Below are positions 1 to 10,229 of a stretch of 64,000 nucleotides of DNA, one piece after another. Both the position numbers and the translations under genes were made by a program. This DNA comes from Betaproteobacteria bacterium TMED82 (GTDB lineage: Bacteria; Pseudomonadota; Gammaproteobacteria; Burkholderiales; Burkholderiaceae_A): assembly GCA_002170395.1 (NCBI GenBank), contig NHEJ01000007.1, forward strand, positions 341,441-405,440. The letters run 5' to 3'. Under the pieces are notes generated by a model. It was not told where the DNA came from. It saw only the letters and a program-made list of their open reading frames with translations, and searched no databases. Every line of letters starts with the position of its first letter. Within the stretch, counting starts at the first letter, position 1.

Positions 1-1
1 T

Positions 2-892
2 ACTTTATGTGAAAAAAATTTAGAGATGCTATCGTCAGGTGAGCAAAAGTTTGCGAGCGAGTGCCTGAGTCATTTCTGGAGAGCTATTGCCTACGGTCTT
101 GAGGGTGGCAAAAGGTTAAGGGGAAGATTAGTAATGGCCACTAGCCAAGCCGTTTTCGGCGTAAAGACTTTCAAAGGCTTACCGAAAACAATGCAAACGT
201 TAATTTTGGACGCTTCGATGGCGATCGAGTGTGTGCACGCGTTTTCATTAGTTCATGATGACTTGCCAATTATGGATGATGATAAACTGAGAAGGGGAAA
301 AAATACTTTACATGTTGAATATGATGAGGGAGTTGCCTTGCTTGCTGGCGATGCACTTCAGACTTTAGGTACCGAAATACTATCGTCTTCAGACGTGCTA
401 AAACTAAGAAGGTTTAGGTTAATCAGAGAGCTGTCATTGGCTACTGGAGCTCGCGGTATGGCAGGTGGTCAGATGATTGATATAAAAGCTGTTCAAGAGA
501 AATTGAGTGAGATAGAAATAAAAAACATGCATCGTTTAAAAACCGGGGCTCTTTTGACAGCAGCGGTTAGAATGGGTTTTTTTGGAGTTAATAAAAAGAA
601 AGATGAATGCAAATTGAGTGGATTAATGGCTTTTATTTCAAATTTAGGGCTGGCGTTTCAGGTTGTCGACGATATTTTAGATGCTACTGGAAAGGAAATA
701 TTGTTGGGTAAAACGGTTGGTAGAGATATTAAGTTGATGAAACCAAATTTTGTTCAGGTTTGCGGAGTCGAGAAATCCCGAGCGTTTGCTGAAAAGTCAC
801 TTGAAGCTGCTCTATCAAGTATCGAAAATTATGGAGCGGAGGGTAACAACTTGAGAGACCTAGCTATATCATTAGTTAGACGACAGAAATAG
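2..892 (+). CDS. ispA: Farnesyl diphosphate synthase (5'-truncated by window edge)
   Basis: This is a trans-prenyl diphosphate synthase that condenses IPP with DMAPP and GPP to make farnesyl diphosphate, the precursor of quinone side chains and undecaprenyl lipid carrier. Counting from the ATG at 26, GGKRLR lies at residues 27-32, the first Asp-rich motif DDLPIMDDD at 78-86 and the second, DDILD, at 215-219, with GKTVGRD after it. The frame is open to the left edge with no stop, and the family normally has some 30 residues ahead of the GGKRLR block. The true start is therefore probably outside the window and the ATG at 26 is internal or alternative. dxs follows 16 nt downstream, the usual pairing for isoprenoid supply. 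A short GGPP synthase is possible but the length and neighbour favour IspA. Confidence 0.93.
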   Translation, partial: TLCEKNLEMLSSGEQKFASECLSHFWRAIAYGLEGGKRLRGRLVMATSQAVFGVKTFKGLPKTMQTLILDASMAIECVHAFSLVHDDLPIMDDDKLRRGKNTLHVEYDEGVALLAGDALQTLGTEILSSSDVLKLRRFRLIRELSLATGARGMAGGQMIDIKAVQEKLSEIEIKNMHRLKTGALLTAAVRMGFFGVNKKKDECKLSGLMAFISNLGLAFQVVDDILDATGKEILLGKTVGRDIKLMKPNFVQVCGVEKSRAFAEKSLEAALSSIENYGAEGNNLRDLAISLVRRQK

Positions 893-908
893 AAAAAAGT
901 GATTGAAC

Positions 909-2849
909 ATGAATATACTTGATTCCGTAAATTGTCCTGCAGACGTTAAAAAGCTTGATCGAAATGAACTCAAGACCTTAGCTACTGAGCTTCGGGAATA
1001 TTTATTAGCGTCAGTGTCTAAGTCAGGTGGACATCTTTCCTCTAATTTGGGAACCATTGAGCTAACGGTGGCTATCCATTATGTCTTTAATGCTCCATTC
1101 GATAAGCTGATTTGGGATGTTGGACACCAGAGTTATCCTCACAAAATTTTGACCGGAAGAAAAAGATCATTGTCAACTATTAGAAAATTTGGCGGTATAT
1201 CTGGTTTTCCAAAAAGGAGCGAGAGTGAGTATGACGCTTTTGGAACTGCGCATTCATCCACTTCCATTTCTGCCATTCTTGGGATGGCAGTTGCTGCTAG
1301 AGTGCTCGGATTGTCGGAAGGAGAGAACCGAAGAAGGCATATCGCAGTTATCGGGGATGGCGCCTTGAGTGCTGGAATGGCGTTTGAGGCTCTTAATAAT
1401 GCTGGTAACGGTAATAAAGATCTTGATATTCTGGTTATTTTGAACGACAACGAAATGTCTATATCTCCCCCTGTAGGGGCTTTGAGCAGCTATTTAGCGA
1501 GACTACTGACCGGAAAAATATACTCTTCCGCGAGGGAAATAAGCAAACAGTTTTTGAGGGTTATACCACCGGTGTTAGAAATGGCTAAAAAAATTGAGGG
1601 TGGAGCCAAGGGATTATTAACACCCAGTACACTATTTGAAGAATTTGGATTCAACTATTTTGGCCCAATTGACGGGCATGACCTGGATGCTATTGTTCCT
1701 GCTCTGAGAAATTTAAGAAACTTAAAGGGACCGCAGTTTTTACACGTTGTTACAAGGAAAGGGCGAGGTTATAGAAGAGCTGAAGTTGATCCTATTCTTT
1801 ATCATGGGCCAGGGAGTTTTGATCCCAATTTCGGCATCATATCTTCAAAAAAACCAAAAAAGAGGACCTTTTCCCAAATCTTTGGAGATTGGCTTTGTGA
1901 TGTTGCTGAACAAGATAATAAGATCGTTGGAATTACGCCTGCGATGAGAGAGGGGTCAGGTATGAAGGAGTTTTCGGGGAAATTTCCTGATAGGTATTTT
2001 GACGTTGGAATTGCTGAACAGCATGCTGTAACGTTTGCAGCTGGGCTAGCTTGTGATGGTTTGAGGCCTGTAGTAGCTATTTACTCTACATTTCTTCAAC
2101 GAGCATATGATCAGTTTATACATGATGTTGCTCTTCAGAATCTACCGGTGCTTTTTGCCATCGATAGAGCAGGACTTGTTGGGGCAGATGGGGCAACTCA
2201 TGCCGGTTCTTATGATTTGAGTTATTTGAGGTGTGTTCCCAATATCACCGTAATGGCCCCGAAAGATGAGCTAGAGTGTAGAAGAATGTTGAGTACAGCA
2301 CTTCTCATCAAAGGACCATCAGCTGTTCGATATCCCAGAGGTGCAGGCACTGGAGCCATTATTGATAGGACTGTAGACATTGAAACGTTGCCAGTTGGTA
2401 AAGCAGAAGTTTGTCGCAGTGTGCTCAGAGGTGGATCAGGGAAGGGTTTCAATAATATGCCCCGAGTTATCTTTTTAGCTTTTGGTTCTATGGTAAGCCC
2501 ATGTATCGAAGTGGCAGAGAGAATCGATGCCGCTGTTATCAACATGCGATTTGTAAAACCAATTGATATTGACGCTCTGCGAGACGCAATCGTTTATGAC
2601 CTTATAGTTACTGTAGAAGAAAATGTTATTGCTGGTGGCGCTGGTGCAGCTTGTACAGAAGTAATCAATGAGCTCAGTGAATTTTCGGAAGAATTACACA
2701 GAGTACCTAAAATTCTAAATTTAGGGTTACCTGACAGGTTTATAGATCATGGTGATGCTAAAGAACTTTTAGCGGCGGAAGGACTCGATCCCAAGGGTAT
2801 TTTAGAATCCGTAACAATGGCATTACGCTCTCTTGAAAAAACTAATTAA
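909..2849 (+). CDS. dxs: 1-deoxy-D-xylulose-5-phosphate synthase
   Basis: The enzyme joins pyruvate and glyceraldehyde 3-phosphate to DXP, the first step of the MEP isoprenoid pathway, using thiamine diphosphate. The thiamine-binding motif begins with GDGALS at residues 149-154 and ends near the Asn of NDNEMS. The catalytic Glu lies in [11 protein letters not shown] at about residue 370, as in E. coli Dxs. The C-terminal third is the transketolase C-terminal domain. Length is 646 aa, normal for the family. I chose the ATG at 909 (MNILDS) over a TTG at 903 because it matches the usual N-terminus. It follows ispA by 16 nt and overlaps the convergent YajQ gene by 4 nt at the 3' ends. Confidence 0.96.
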   Translation: MNILDSVNCPADVKKLDRNELKTLATELREYLLASVSKSGGHLSSNLGTIELTVAIHYVFNAPFDKLIWDVGHQSYPHKILTGRKRSLSTIRKFGGISGFPKRSESEYDAFGTAHSSTSISAILGMAVAARVLGLSEGENRRRHIAVIGDGALSAGMAFEALNNAGNGNKDLDILVILNDNEMSISPPVGALSSYLARLLTGKIYSSAREISKQFLRVIPPVLEMAKKIEGGAKGLLTPSTLFEEFGFNYFGPIDGHDLDAIVPALRNLRNLKGPQFLHVVTRKGRGYRRAEVDPILYHGPGSFDPNFGIISSKKPKKRTFSQIFGDWLCDVAEQDNKIVGITPAMREGSGMKEFSGKFPDRYFDVGIAEQHAVTFAAGLACDGLRPVVAIYSTFLQRAYDQFIHDVALQNLPVLFAIDRAGLVGADGATHAGSYDLSYLRCVPNITVMAPKDELECRRMLSTALLIKGPSAVRYPRGAGTGAIIDRTVDIETLPVGKAEVCRSVLRGGSGKGFNNMPRVIFLAFGSMVSPCIEVAERIDAAVINMRFVKPIDIDALRDAIVYDLIVTVEENVIAGGAGAACTEVINELSEFSEELHRVPKILNLGLPDRFIDHGDAKELLAAEGLDPKGILESVTMALRSLEKTN

Positions 2850-3331
2850 TCTCTGAAATTATCAAAGCTTAAGGGCAACTGCTCGAAATTTTTTCTCAGG
2901 ATAGTTATCAAAGACTGTAACATATCTTTTTTGTTTCCAGATACTTTTATGGAAACTCCTTGAATTGAGGCTTGAACTTTGATTTTCTGCTCTTTGATGA
3001 ATTTTACAATTTTTTTTGAGTTTTCGGGGTCGACGCCCTCAAGCAAAGTAAAAACTTGTTTAATTTTATTGCCACCGATATGCTCTTTTTCGTTAATTCT
3101 TAAAAGACGGACATCAACTTTCCTTTTTCCGAATTTTTGGTAAACAATTTCTTTAATTTGTTCTATTTGAAAATCGTTTTCTCCCACACACACTATTTTT
3201 GAGTCTTCAAAAGAAACATTAGCGGCTGTATTTTTGAAGTCAAAGCGATTGGATATCTCTTTTTCAATTTGTTGAACGGCATTTTTTATTTCAGTTTTAT
3301 CAAACTTGATTGAAATATCAAAAGATGGCAT
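2846..3331 (-). CDS. YajQ-family nucleotide-binding protein
   Basis: This is a 161-residue member of the UPF0234/YajQ family, opening with the diagnostic MPSFDIS and followed by two alternating beta-alpha ferredoxin-like halves. Some family members bind cyclic di-GMP or nucleotides and alter transcription, but the function in this organism cannot be read from sequence. It lies downstream of argG on the same strand with a 23-nt gap, so it may be cotranscribed with the arginine genes. Its 3' end overlaps dxs by 4 nt, leaving no room for a separate terminator between the convergent genes. Confidence 0.88.
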   Translation of the reverse strand: MPSFDISIKFDKTEIKNAVQQIEKEISNRFDFKNTAANVSFEDSKIVCVGENDFQIEQIKEIVYQKFGKRKVDVRLLRINEKEHIGGNKIKQVFTLLEGVDPENSKKIVKFIKEQKIKVQASIQGVSIKVSGNKKDMLQSLITILRKNFEQLPLSFDNFRD

Positions 3332-3354
3332 GACTTTCCTTTTCTTAAATATGA

Positions 3355-4551
3355 CTATCCATCAAAATTTCTAAGTCTTAGAGCGTTGATTTTTATAAAA
3401 CCTTCAGACTCTTTTTGATCGAAGGCACCATCATCGTCCTCAAATGTGGATAGTCTAGCATTGAATAATGATTTTTCTGAACTTCTCGCCTCCGTAAATA
3501 TATTTCCTTTGAATAGTTTTAACCACACTGAACCCTCAACGTGTTTTTGCGTATGATCAAAAAATACTTGCAATGCAATTCTTTCAGGAGACCACCAGTA
3601 TCCATTGTAGATTAATTTTGCATATCTTGGCATGAGTTCATCCTTAAGGTGAGCTACCTCTCTATCCAAAGTTATTGATTCGATTGCTCTGTGGGCTTTT
3701 AAGAGTATTGTCCCCCCTGGCGTTTCATAACACCCTCTTGACTTTAGACCAAGATATCTATTTTCCACTAAATCCAGCCTACCAATTCCATGTTTACAAC
3801 CGTAATCATTAAGCTTTTGTAAAAGTTTATGAGCTTTAGATTCCTCGTCATTTATGGCAATAAGATCGCCTTTGCAAAAAGTTAACTTAATTTTTTCTGG
3901 TCGGTTAGGTGTATTTTCAATTGATCTTGTCAATCTCCACAAATGTTTGTCGTTTGGGGTATTTTCAGGATTTTCAAGCTCCCCACCTTCGTAAGAAATA
4001 TGCAGGAGATTGGCATCCATAGAATAAGGCCCAACTTTACGTCGTTTATTTTCTACAGGAATCTCATGATTTTCAGCAAATTTGATAAGCTTTTCTCGTG
4101 AGTTCAAGGTCCATTCTCGCCATGGAGCAATGATTTTAATCCTGGGGTTTAAACTGTAAGCTCCTAGTTCAAAGCGCACCTGGTCATTTCCCTTCCCAGT
4201 TGACCCATGGGAAATCGCGAATGCTTTTTCTTTTTTTGCTATTTCAACTAAATGTTTAGTTATGAGAGGTCTGGCGATTGCTGTGCCTAAAAGATATTCA
4301 CCTTCATAAATAGCATTAGCTCGAAACATGGGAAACACAAAATCTTTTACGAATTCTTCCTGTAAATCTCTGATGTAGATTTTCTTGACTCCCAAAGATT
4401 TTGCTTTTTCCTGAGCGGGCTGAAGTTCTTCACCTTGACCAATGTCGGCGGTGAATGTTACAACTTCCGCATTATACGTGTCCTGAAGCCACTTCAAAAT
4501 AACTGAGGTGTCCAATCCCCCGGAGTAAGCTAAAACTATTTTTTTTTTCAT
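3355..4551 (-). CDS. argG: Argininosuccinate synthase
   Basis: ArgG ligates citrulline and aspartate at the cost of ATP to AMP, the penultimate step of arginine synthesis. The pyrophosphatase-type P-loop AYSGGLDTS is at residues 8-16 and the [15 protein letters not shown] substrate-binding segment follows at about 115-130. Length is 398 aa, typical of the shorter ArgG class. I chose the ATG at 4551, which is 2 nt after the argF stop (TGA AT ATG); a TTG at 4557 would overlap argF. The block argD-argF-argG is a single transcription unit by spacing. argH is not in the window. Confidence 0.97.
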   Translation of the reverse strand: MKKKIVLAYSGGLDTSVILKWLQDTYNAEVVTFTADIGQGEELQPAQEKAKSLGVKKIYIRDLQEEFVKDFVFPMFRANAIYEGEYLLGTAIARPLITKHLVEIAKKEKAFAISHGSTGKGNDQVRFELGAYSLNPRIKIIAPWREWTLNSREKLIKFAENHEIPVENKRRKVGPYSMDANLLHISYEGGELENPENTPNDKHLWRLTRSIENTPNRPEKIKLTFCKGDLIAINDEESKAHKLLQKLNDYGCKHGIGRLDLVENRYLGLKSRGCYETPGGTILLKAHRAIESITLDREVAHLKDELMPRYAKLIYNGYWWSPERIALQVFFDHTQKHVEGSVWLKLFKGNIFTEARSSEKSLFNARLSTFEDDDGAFDQKESEGFIKINALRLRNFDG

Positions 4552-4553
4552 AT

Positions 4554-5471
4554 TCAATTATATCTACCTAGCAATAAAAATTCTATAAGTGCTTTCTGTA
4601 CATGCAACCGATTCTCGGCCTCGTCCCAAACTACAGACCTTGGTCCGTCAATCACCTCTGCCGAAACCTCCTCTCCACGGTGCGCAGGAAGGCAATGCAT
4701 GAAAAGGCAATCACGAGCGGCATTTTCAATTTTATCTTTCGTAACTGACCATTTCCCAAATAGCTTTTTTCGTTTGTCCTCCTCGTCCTCATACCCCATA
4801 CTTGTCCAAACGTCTGTAGTAACCAAGTCTGAGTTTTCACATGCTTCAAATGGATCATCGAAAAAGGTACAGTTTCTTGCCGTTGGCAAGATACTACTAA
4901 CAAAGTTTTTCTTTAAGGCTGGAGGACATGAAATATTTAGTTTAAAATCAAGAATAGAAGACGCCTCTACCCATGAGAAACACATATTATTTAAATCACC
5001 AATCCAAGTTACTTTTCTGTTCTCTATGGTTCCTCTGTATTCCATGAATGTAAAAACGTCTGCTAAAATTTGGCAGGGGTGGTGTTCATTTGTTAATCCA
5101 TTGATAACTGGAACACAGGAATGGTTGGAAAAGCTTTCGACACTTTTTTGGTCGAAAGTTCTAATCATAATAATGTCGCACATTCTTGAAATTACCTTTG
5201 CTGCGTCCTCTATTGGCTCACCTCGACCTAATTGAGTATCTCTACTTTGTAATACCACTGCTATCCCTCCCAATTCTTGCATACCAATTTCAAAAGATAG
5301 TCTCGTTCTTGTCGATGGCTTATCGAAAATCATAACGAGAGATTTTCCGGAAAGAGATTGTTTTAACTTTTTTTCGCGATGGGACGTTTTCAAAGAGTTT
5401 GACATATCTAACACTTGCAAAAGTTGAGTTTTCGTAAAATCTGATATCTTGAGAAAGTGTTTTAATTTCAT
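4554..5471 (-). CDS. argF: Ornithine carbamoyltransferase
   Basis: ArgF transfers the carbamoyl group from carbamoyl phosphate to ornithine, giving citrulline. The carbamoyl-phosphate loop STRTR is at residues 53-57, HPCQ at 131-134 and the ornithine-side HCLP at 259-262, all intact. Length of 305 aa is standard. The start ATG overlaps the argD stop in an ATGA junction, so translation is probably coupled. It sits between argD and argG, the usual order in Burkholderiales. The family also contains catabolic carbamoyltransferases, but the biosynthetic neighbours make this the anabolic enzyme. Confidence 0.97.
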   Translation of the reverse strand: MKLKHFLKISDFTKTQLLQVLDMSNSLKTSHREKKLKQSLSGKSLVMIFDKPSTRTRLSFEIGMQELGGIAVVLQSRDTQLGRGEPIEDAAKVISRMCDIIMIRTFDQKSVESFSNHSCVPVINGLTNEHHPCQILADVFTFMEYRGTIENRKVTWIGDLNNMCFSWVEASSILDFKLNISCPPALKKNFVSSILPTARNCTFFDDPFEACENSDLVTTDVWTSMGYEDEEDKRKKLFGKWSVTKDKIENAARDCLFMHCLPAHRGEEVSAEVIDGPRSVVWDEAENRLHVQKALIEFLLLGRYN

Positions 5472-6658
5472 AATCGTTGAGAGAGGTGCTCTTTAAAAAT
5501 GGAGATCAAATTTTTAACAAGATAATCACATTCATCAGGCGAGATTATGAGCGGCGGTAATATTCTGACAATTCTGTTTTCTGTAACGTTGATGAGAAAT
5601 CCGGCCTTAGCCGCTTTCTCCACCAAAACTTTACAATCGTCATTAAATTCTATGCCGATCATCAGTCCTTTACCTCTTATATCCTTGATGCCATTCAATC
5701 CATCAAGATTCTTCTTCAAAGAATCAAGTATTTGTTTTCCCCTATGCATGGCATTTGAGAGTAATCCCTCTCTTTCTATTTGTTCGAGCGTAGTTATGCC
5801 AGCTTGCATAGCTAACGGGTTCCCACCAAAGGTAGAACCATGATCCCCCGGGCTGAGAATTTTGGAACATTTTTCGTTGGCTAGGACAGCACCGATCGGG
5901 ATTCCCGAGCCTAAACCCTTAGCAACAGGAATAATATCTGGACTGATATCGGACCACTGATATGCGAACCATTTTCCAGTTCTCCCGATACCGCATTGAA
6001 CTTCGTCGATGATAAGAAGTAAATCGTGCTGTTTACAAATTTTGCTCAACTGTTGCAAAAATGTACTGTCAGTAATGTTTATACCTCCTTCTCCTTGTAT
6101 TGTCTCTAAGAATACCGCTACAGCGTCCTTGTTTTGTCTTACCACTGTTTTTAGCGACTCAATATCATTTAGCTGGACTCTTAAAAAACCTTCCAATAAG
6201 GGTCCAAAACCATTTTTTATTCTTTGGTTAGCTGAGGCGGACAAAGTCGCAAAAGATCTACCGTGAAATGCTTTATCAAATACTATAATTTTAGGAATTG
6301 AGTAACCTTTCTGAATTCCATATTTCCTAGCAATTTTAATTGCAGTTTCGTTTGCTTCTAAACCCGAATTACAAAAAAAAGCAGAGTGTAATCCAGATAT
6401 CGAACATAATTTGTTTGCTAGTCTTTCTTGGTTCGGTATTACATATAAATTTGATGTATGAATTACTTTGGACAACTGCGTACTTAAGGCCGCCAATAAC
6501 TCTTTGTGAGAGTGACCAAGAGTGTTTACAGCTATTCCAGCAATCGCATCTAAGTATTTATTCCCGTTAATATCCCATATCCAACAGCCTTCGCCTTTTT
6601 TGAAAAAGATATTTTGCCTCGAATAAGTGGCCATCACATTACTTTTACTAATATTCAA
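5468..6658 (-). CDS. argD: Acetylornithine aminotransferase
   Basis: This is a class-III PLP-dependent aminotransferase that converts N-acetylglutamate semialdehyde to N-acetylornithine; the same enzyme often also serves as succinyldiaminopimelate aminotransferase in lysine synthesis. The IIDEVQCGIGRTGKW segment is at residues 216-230 and the PLP lysine is K247 in VAKGLGSG. The start is ambiguous. A TTG at 6658 has GGA 8 nt upstream and gives MNISKSNVMATYSR, while the ATG at 6634 has no visible ribosome-binding site. I kept the TTG. It is the first gene of the arginine operon and ends in a 4-nt overlap with argF. Confidence 0.94.
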   Translation of the reverse strand: MNISKSNVMATYSRQNIFFKKGEGCWIWDINGNKYLDAIAGIAVNTLGHSHKELLAALSTQLSKVIHTSNLYVIPNQERLANKLCSISGLHSAFFCNSGLEANETAIKIARKYGIQKGYSIPKIIVFDKAFHGRSFATLSASANQRIKNGFGPLLEGFLRVQLNDIESLKTVVRQNKDAVAVFLETIQGEGGINITDSTFLQQLSKICKQHDLLLIIDEVQCGIGRTGKWFAYQWSDISPDIIPVAKGLGSGIPIGAVLANEKCSKILSPGDHGSTFGGNPLAMQAGITTLEQIEREGLLSNAMHRGKQILDSLKKNLDGLNGIKDIRGKGLMIGIEFNDDCKVLVEKAAKAGFLINVTENRIVRILPPLIISPDECDYLVKNLISIFKEHLSQRL

Positions 6659-6754
6659 TTAAGGATTCCATTCAATTTAACCAAATCGTTATGAAACTTA
6701 TGTAAACTTTTAATTGTCATATTTAAAGCTATCACAAATTGAGCAAGGAAGAGT

Positions 6755-7099
6755 ATGGTACAGCAGTTTTTAATCTACGGGCTTACAACTGACGGTAAAA
6801 AATTTCGGCCCAGTGATTGGGCTGATCGGTTTTGTGGTGTATTAGCCCCTTTCAACAATAAAGGTTTAGAAAGAAACATTGGTAGGCCACACACTTATTC
6901 CCGATATGCTTACCCACTAATATTTAAGGGAGAGAAAGTTGTATTTGTTGACAGGTGTGTTGAAGACATCGAAGCGTTAGCATGGCAGTTTATTATTTCC
7001 TTTGTGAAGGACAACAATTTAATGATGGTTGAGGTTGATTCAAGTGTTAGGCAAGAGTTGTTTCCTAATTTAGTTTCAGGGTCATCGATGGTTAGTTGA
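6755..7099 (+). CDS. DUF3579 family protein
   Basis: This is a 114-residue protein with the core GLTTDGKKFRPSDWADR near its N-terminus and a conserved RPHTYSRYAYPL segment, which I recognise as DUF3579, a family found almost only in Betaproteobacteria. No function is established. It is transcribed divergently from argD, as is common for this family in Burkholderiales, and has a good ribosome-binding site (AAGGAAGAG just before the ATG). Its 3' end faces adk, 7 nt away. There is no signal peptide or membrane segment. It is useful as a lineage marker. Confidence 0.82.
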   Translation: MVQQFLIYGLTTDGKKFRPSDWADRFCGVLAPFNNKGLERNIGRPHTYSRYAYPLIFKGEKVVFVDRCVEDIEALAWQFIISFVKDNNLMMVEVDSSVRQELFPNLVSGSSMVS

Positions 7100-7106
7100 T
7101 ATTTAA

Positions 7107-7769
7107 TCAACCTTGGGACTTACTTAATTGAGAAAAAACTTCCTTACTAATCGCACTAATATCACCCGTCCCGTCTATATCCACCACTGCCGGGGATCGG
7201 CCGTCAGTTTCTGCCCATTTTCTGTAAAACGCTACCAAAGGTTGAGTCAATTCATGATAAACCTCCAACCTCTTTTTTACAGTTACTTCAGAGTCATCAT
7301 CTCTCTGAATGAGCTCATCATTTGTAAGGTCGTCCCGACCTTCCGATTTAGGAGGATTGTACTCAATGTGATAAGTTCTACCACTGCCGGGGTGAATTCT
7401 TCGGCCGCTGATTCTTTTTACAATCTCGTCGTCCGGAACAACAATATTTATAATAAAATCGATTTTTATCGACGCTTTTTTTAATGCTTCAGCTTGTGGG
7501 ATAGTTCTTGGAAAACCGTCAAAAAGATAACCCTCTATACAATCTGTAGATGTAAGTCTTTTCAAAACTAGTTGAATAATAATATCGTCCTCTAACAGTT
7601 GGCCAGACTCCATAATTTTTTTTGCGGCAAGTCCAAGCTGTGATTTTGATTTTATTTCAGCCCTTAACATTTCCCCAGTAGATATCTGAGGGATACGAAA
7701 TTTCTCACATATTGAATTTGCTTGAGTTCCTTTCCCAGCTCCAGGAGCTCCTAATAAAATTAATCTCAT
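7107..7769 (-). CDS. adk: Adenylate kinase
   Basis: Adk interconverts ATP plus AMP with two ADP and sets cellular adenylate balance. The P-loop GAPGAGKGT is at residues 7-15, the AMP-binding ISTGEMLR block follows, and a full-length LID domain occupies about 122-160 with no zinc cysteines. That is the usual long Gram-negative form. Length is 220 aa. The ATG at 7769 is chosen because GGAGA lies 6 nt upstream and the protein then begins [10 protein letters not shown] as in the family; a TTG four codons upstream is in frame. It follows kdsB by 14 nt, so the two are probably cotranscribed. Confidence 0.97.
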   Translation of the reverse strand: MRLILLGAPGAGKGTQANSICEKFRIPQISTGEMLRAEIKSKSQLGLAAKKIMESGQLLEDDIIIQLVLKRLTSTDCIEGYLFDGFPRTIPQAEALKKASIKIDFIINIVVPDDEIVKRISGRRIHPGSGRTYHIEYNPPKSEGRDDLTNDELIQRDDDSEVTVKKRLEVYHELTQPLVAFYRKWAETDGRSPAVVDIDGTGDISAISKEVFSQLSKSQG

Positions 7770-7783
7770 ATCCGTCTCCAAAC

Positions 7784-8539
7784 TTAGTTATTTGATTTTT
7801 TCAAAAGCTTCCGAACTTTTGCCAAGTCCTCTTCAGTGTCAACTCCAATGCCAGCATAATTTTTTTCTATCAATACCTTGATCTTTCTTCCCATCCAAAG
7901 CCACCGCAATTGTTCCAGTTTCTCAGTTTTTTCTATATCACAGGGTTTTTCTTTAATAAACTGACCTAAGCAGCCGCTGTTGAAAGCATAAATTCCAATG
8001 TGTCTGAAGTAGTTGGTAGTAATATCGCTATCGATAGACCAAGGGATTGAGCTTCTGGAAAAATACAACGCGAGCGAATTTTTATCTAGTACAACTTTTA
8101 CACAGTTTGGGTTACTAATTTCAATTCTACTGTCTAATGGAGTGGCAACGGTCGCTACGCTTACGTCTGGATTTTGGGATTTAAGTATCGCAAGGTCTTC
8201 GACTAATCTGGGGTTTATGAGCGGTTCGTCTCCCTGGAGGTTTATCACCAATTGTTCTTGCTTTGCGCTCATCTTAATAATCGCTTCGTGAATTCTATCA
8301 GATCCGCTTGGATGTCTGCCGGAAGTGATCATTACATCTACACCCGATTTTTCAGCCACTAACTTGATTTCTCTGCTATCAGTTGCAACAACAATTTTAC
8401 TAGCAGATGTTTGCTTAGCTCTTGAAATAACGTGAGAAATCATTGGTTTTCCGTTAATATCTTTTAAAAGTTTCCGGTCCAACCTGCTTGATTTTATTCT
8501 TGCAGGTATTAAAATCCAGTAATTAAGCTGCTTCGTCAT
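7784..8539 (-). CDS. kdsB: 3-deoxy-manno-octulosonate cytidylyltransferase
   Basis: KdsB activates KDO as CMP-KDO for attachment to lipid A. The N-terminal nucleotide-binding segment [13 protein letters not shown], the LQGDEPLI motif and the C-terminal RWLWMG block are all present. Length is 251 aa from the ATG at 8539. That start lies inside the last codons of the upstream Trm112-like gene (17-nt overlap); a TTG at 8557 would extend the protein by six residues. Its neighbours lpxK and adk match the Burkholderiales order for this lipid A and KDO cluster, which shows the cell makes a KDO-containing LPS. Confidence 0.95.
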   Translation of the reverse strand: MTKQLNYWILIPARIKSSRLDRKLLKDINGKPMISHVISRAKQTSASKIVVATDSREIKLVAEKSGVDVMITSGRHPSGSDRIHEAIIKMSAKQEQLVINLQGDEPLINPRLVEDLAILKSQNPDVSVATVATPLDSRIEISNPNCVKVVLDKNSLALYFSRSSIPWSIDSDITTNYFRHIGIYAFNSGCLGQFIKEKPCDIEKTEKLEQLRWLWMGRKIKVLIEKNYAGIGVDTEEDLAKVRKLLKKSNN

Positions 8540-8708
8540 CTGTCGTTGGTTTATCAATTACATGGTCAGGAGTAAGATGAGGGATTCCATTGATTATTGG
8601 ATAACCATATTTTTGATCGGCACTAATCAAATATTTATTATCTTTCGATAGAAATAAGGGTTTATGGGAAATGGGACAAACTAAGATATCCAGTAATTTT
8701 TTATCCAT
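8523..8708 (-). CDS. Trm112/YcaR-like small protein with lost zinc cysteines
   Basis: A 61-residue protein of the Trm112 (UPF0434/YcaR) family, starting MDKKLLDILVCPIS and containing the conserved YPIINGIPHL. In most relatives the N-terminus carries CPxC and a second Cys in the middle to bind zinc. Here only one Cys (residue 11) remains: the second position of the motif is Ser-His and the central Cys is absent. The fold may persist without metal, or the gene may be drifting. It lies 11 nt after lpxK and overlaps kdsB, its standard place in Betaproteobacteria. Role unknown; one proposal for the family is as a partner of methyltransferases. Confidence 0.85.
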   Translation of the reverse strand: MDKKLLDILVCPISHKPLFLSKDNKYLISADQKYGYPIINGIPHLTPDHVIDKPTTDDEAA

Positions 8709-8719
8709 GAGCTATAAGT

Positions 8720-9937
8720 TTATAACCACCTGAAAAGTTCGTTCGTAAAATCATCTTTAAAATGATAGCTTATTTTTAGTGCCCATAGATTTCTAAGTTT
8801 TTTGTGATCTCGCCTTGGGACTTTTATTAAATCCTTTGTTGTTGTTAAGATGAGCTTTTCGGGATTATCCACGCAGGCCTTTAACAGTAGACCCGGCATT
8901 TTAGCATTATGATTTTCGCTGTAAATTCTTTCAAATTCAATACCTAAGGAAGCTAAGGTAGTAAAAAATTTTTCAGGTTTAGCAAGACCTGCTACTGCGA
9001 ATGCTCTCTCTCCAGAAGAGTTAAATTTAGATTTAGAGAAGCGAAGCATTTCACTTACAGACATTAACTGTCCATTTAAATCCTCCCAATGCTCTAACTC
9101 AACATGGATGTCACTCGCTACAAAATTTTGTGCTGCGTTTATTGTGTCAACAATTTTTAAAAAGTTTTTATCTTGTTTGTGTAAGTTGTTGGCAAGCAGA
9201 ATATCAACCTCATAGCTTGTCGGCCAGATTTCCCTCATTGGTCCGAATGGAAGGCAATACCCATTCCCAAATCCACGATCGTCGATTATTAAGATTTTTT
9301 TATGTGATTGAAGATGACTTTGTTGTAATCCATCATCAAGAAGAATGACATCAATCCTCATATTTTTTTTAGATAATAGCTTTACTGATTCTTCTCGATT
9401 ATGGCCTACACAAACAGGTAGTGAAGTTTCTTTAGCAATTAGACAAGGTTCATCTCCATATAAACTCGTGTTGAAGGACTTTTCCAGAGTTACTATCTGA
9501 GGTTTTTCACTCTTTTCCATTTCGCCTTTGTAACCCCTGGATATAATCGCAACTTTCAGTCCGTTTTTCTTCAGCAAATTTGCCAAAGCAATAACTGTTG
9601 GTGTCTTTCCTACTCCACCAACTACTAAATTTCCAATAGCGATTATTAAAGGCCCTTTTAATGATTTTTTTTTTTCATTTACTGCTGACACTTTTCTGAC
9701 CGACATCTTTTTCATGCGCAGCGTTAAAAACAGTTGATAGCACTTACTTAAGAAAAGAAGGATTGGTAGGCATAATAAGCTGACATACTTTGCCGTAATA
9801 TAAGCTATAAAGTCACTCTCATTTTTAATTTCCAGATTGTGGTATGAGGATTGATCTAAAGTAGAAAAATTGTCATTTCTCGGAAACCAGTGTGAAATCA
9901 ACCTTATTGTGAAAAGAGCGCGAAATTTCTGAAACAT
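8720..9937 (-). CDS. lpxK: Tetraacyldisaccharide 4'-kinase
   Basis: LpxK phosphorylates the 4' position of the lipid A disaccharide at the inner face of the cytoplasmic membrane. The P-loop region GNLVVGGVGKTP and SRGYKGE are clear, followed by LYGDEP and LLDDGLQ. From the ATG at 9937 (MFQKFRALF) the protein is 405 aa, longer than the usual 330-350. The excess is N-terminal: about 100 residues precede the P-loop against about 50 in E. coli. The extra stretch includes a hydrophobic segment (YVSLLCLPILLFLSK) that may be the membrane anchor. A TTG at 9979 would add 14 more residues. It is first in the lpxK-Trm112-kdsB-adk run. Confidence 0.93.
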   Translation of the reverse strand: MFQKFRALFTIRLISHWFPRNDNFSTLDQSSYHNLEIKNESDFIAYITAKYVSLLCLPILLFLSKCYQLFLTLRMKKMSVRKVSAVNEKKKSLKGPLIIAIGNLVVGGVGKTPTVIALANLLKKNGLKVAIISRGYKGEMEKSEKPQIVTLEKSFNTSLYGDEPCLIAKETSLPVCVGHNREESVKLLSKKNMRIDVILLDDGLQQSHLQSHKKILIIDDRGFGNGYCLPFGPMREIWPTSYEVDILLANNLHKQDKNFLKIVDTINAAQNFVASDIHVELEHWEDLNGQLMSVSEMLRFSKSKFNSSGERAFAVAGLAKPEKFFTTLASLGIEFERIYSENHNAKMPGLLLKACVDNPEKLILTTTKDLIKVPRRDHKKLRNLWALKISYHFKDDFTNELFRWL

Positions 9938-10229
9938 TAATACAGTCCTGTGGATAACTTTGTGGAAATATAAATCCAATTTCCTTTATTTGAAAAAAAA
10001 AATCACTTTCGGCACAAAGTACTAATTTTAATGATTTAGCAAATTTTATAATGTAGAAAAAACCTATATAAATCAACTAATTAAATTTTTTTACAATTTT
10101 TCTTCTTTTCGTGCACATGCTAATGAGTAAAAGAATAATATATGTATTCCTAAGAAGCTCGTTTTTTTTTATTTTTTGTGGAAAAGCTTAGTTGAGTATT
10201 TACTTTAACCATCATAAGGCTCTTACATT
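9938..10229. other. AT-rich divergent intergenic region between lpxK and xseA
   Basis: This 292-bp gap is the longest non-coding stretch in the window and should hold the promoters of both divergent genes. It contains one perfect DnaA-box sequence on the minus strand (TTATCCACA, 9949-9957), two looser TGTGGAAA matches (about 9961 and 10177) and long A and T runs. I do not see a paired -35/-10 set I would defend, nor a structured RNA. A 24-codon ORF at 10117-10191 has no ribosome-binding site and is not called. Confidence 0.5.

Noticed and set aside
4699-5235. Long plus-strand frame opposite argF
   Set aside because: It is antisense to a fully conserved gene and shows no protein-like motif or ribosome-binding site.
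10117-10191. 24-codon hydrophobic ORF in the lpxK-xseA gap
   Set aside because: No ribosome-binding site, sequence dominated by T runs, and length too small to distinguish from chance.
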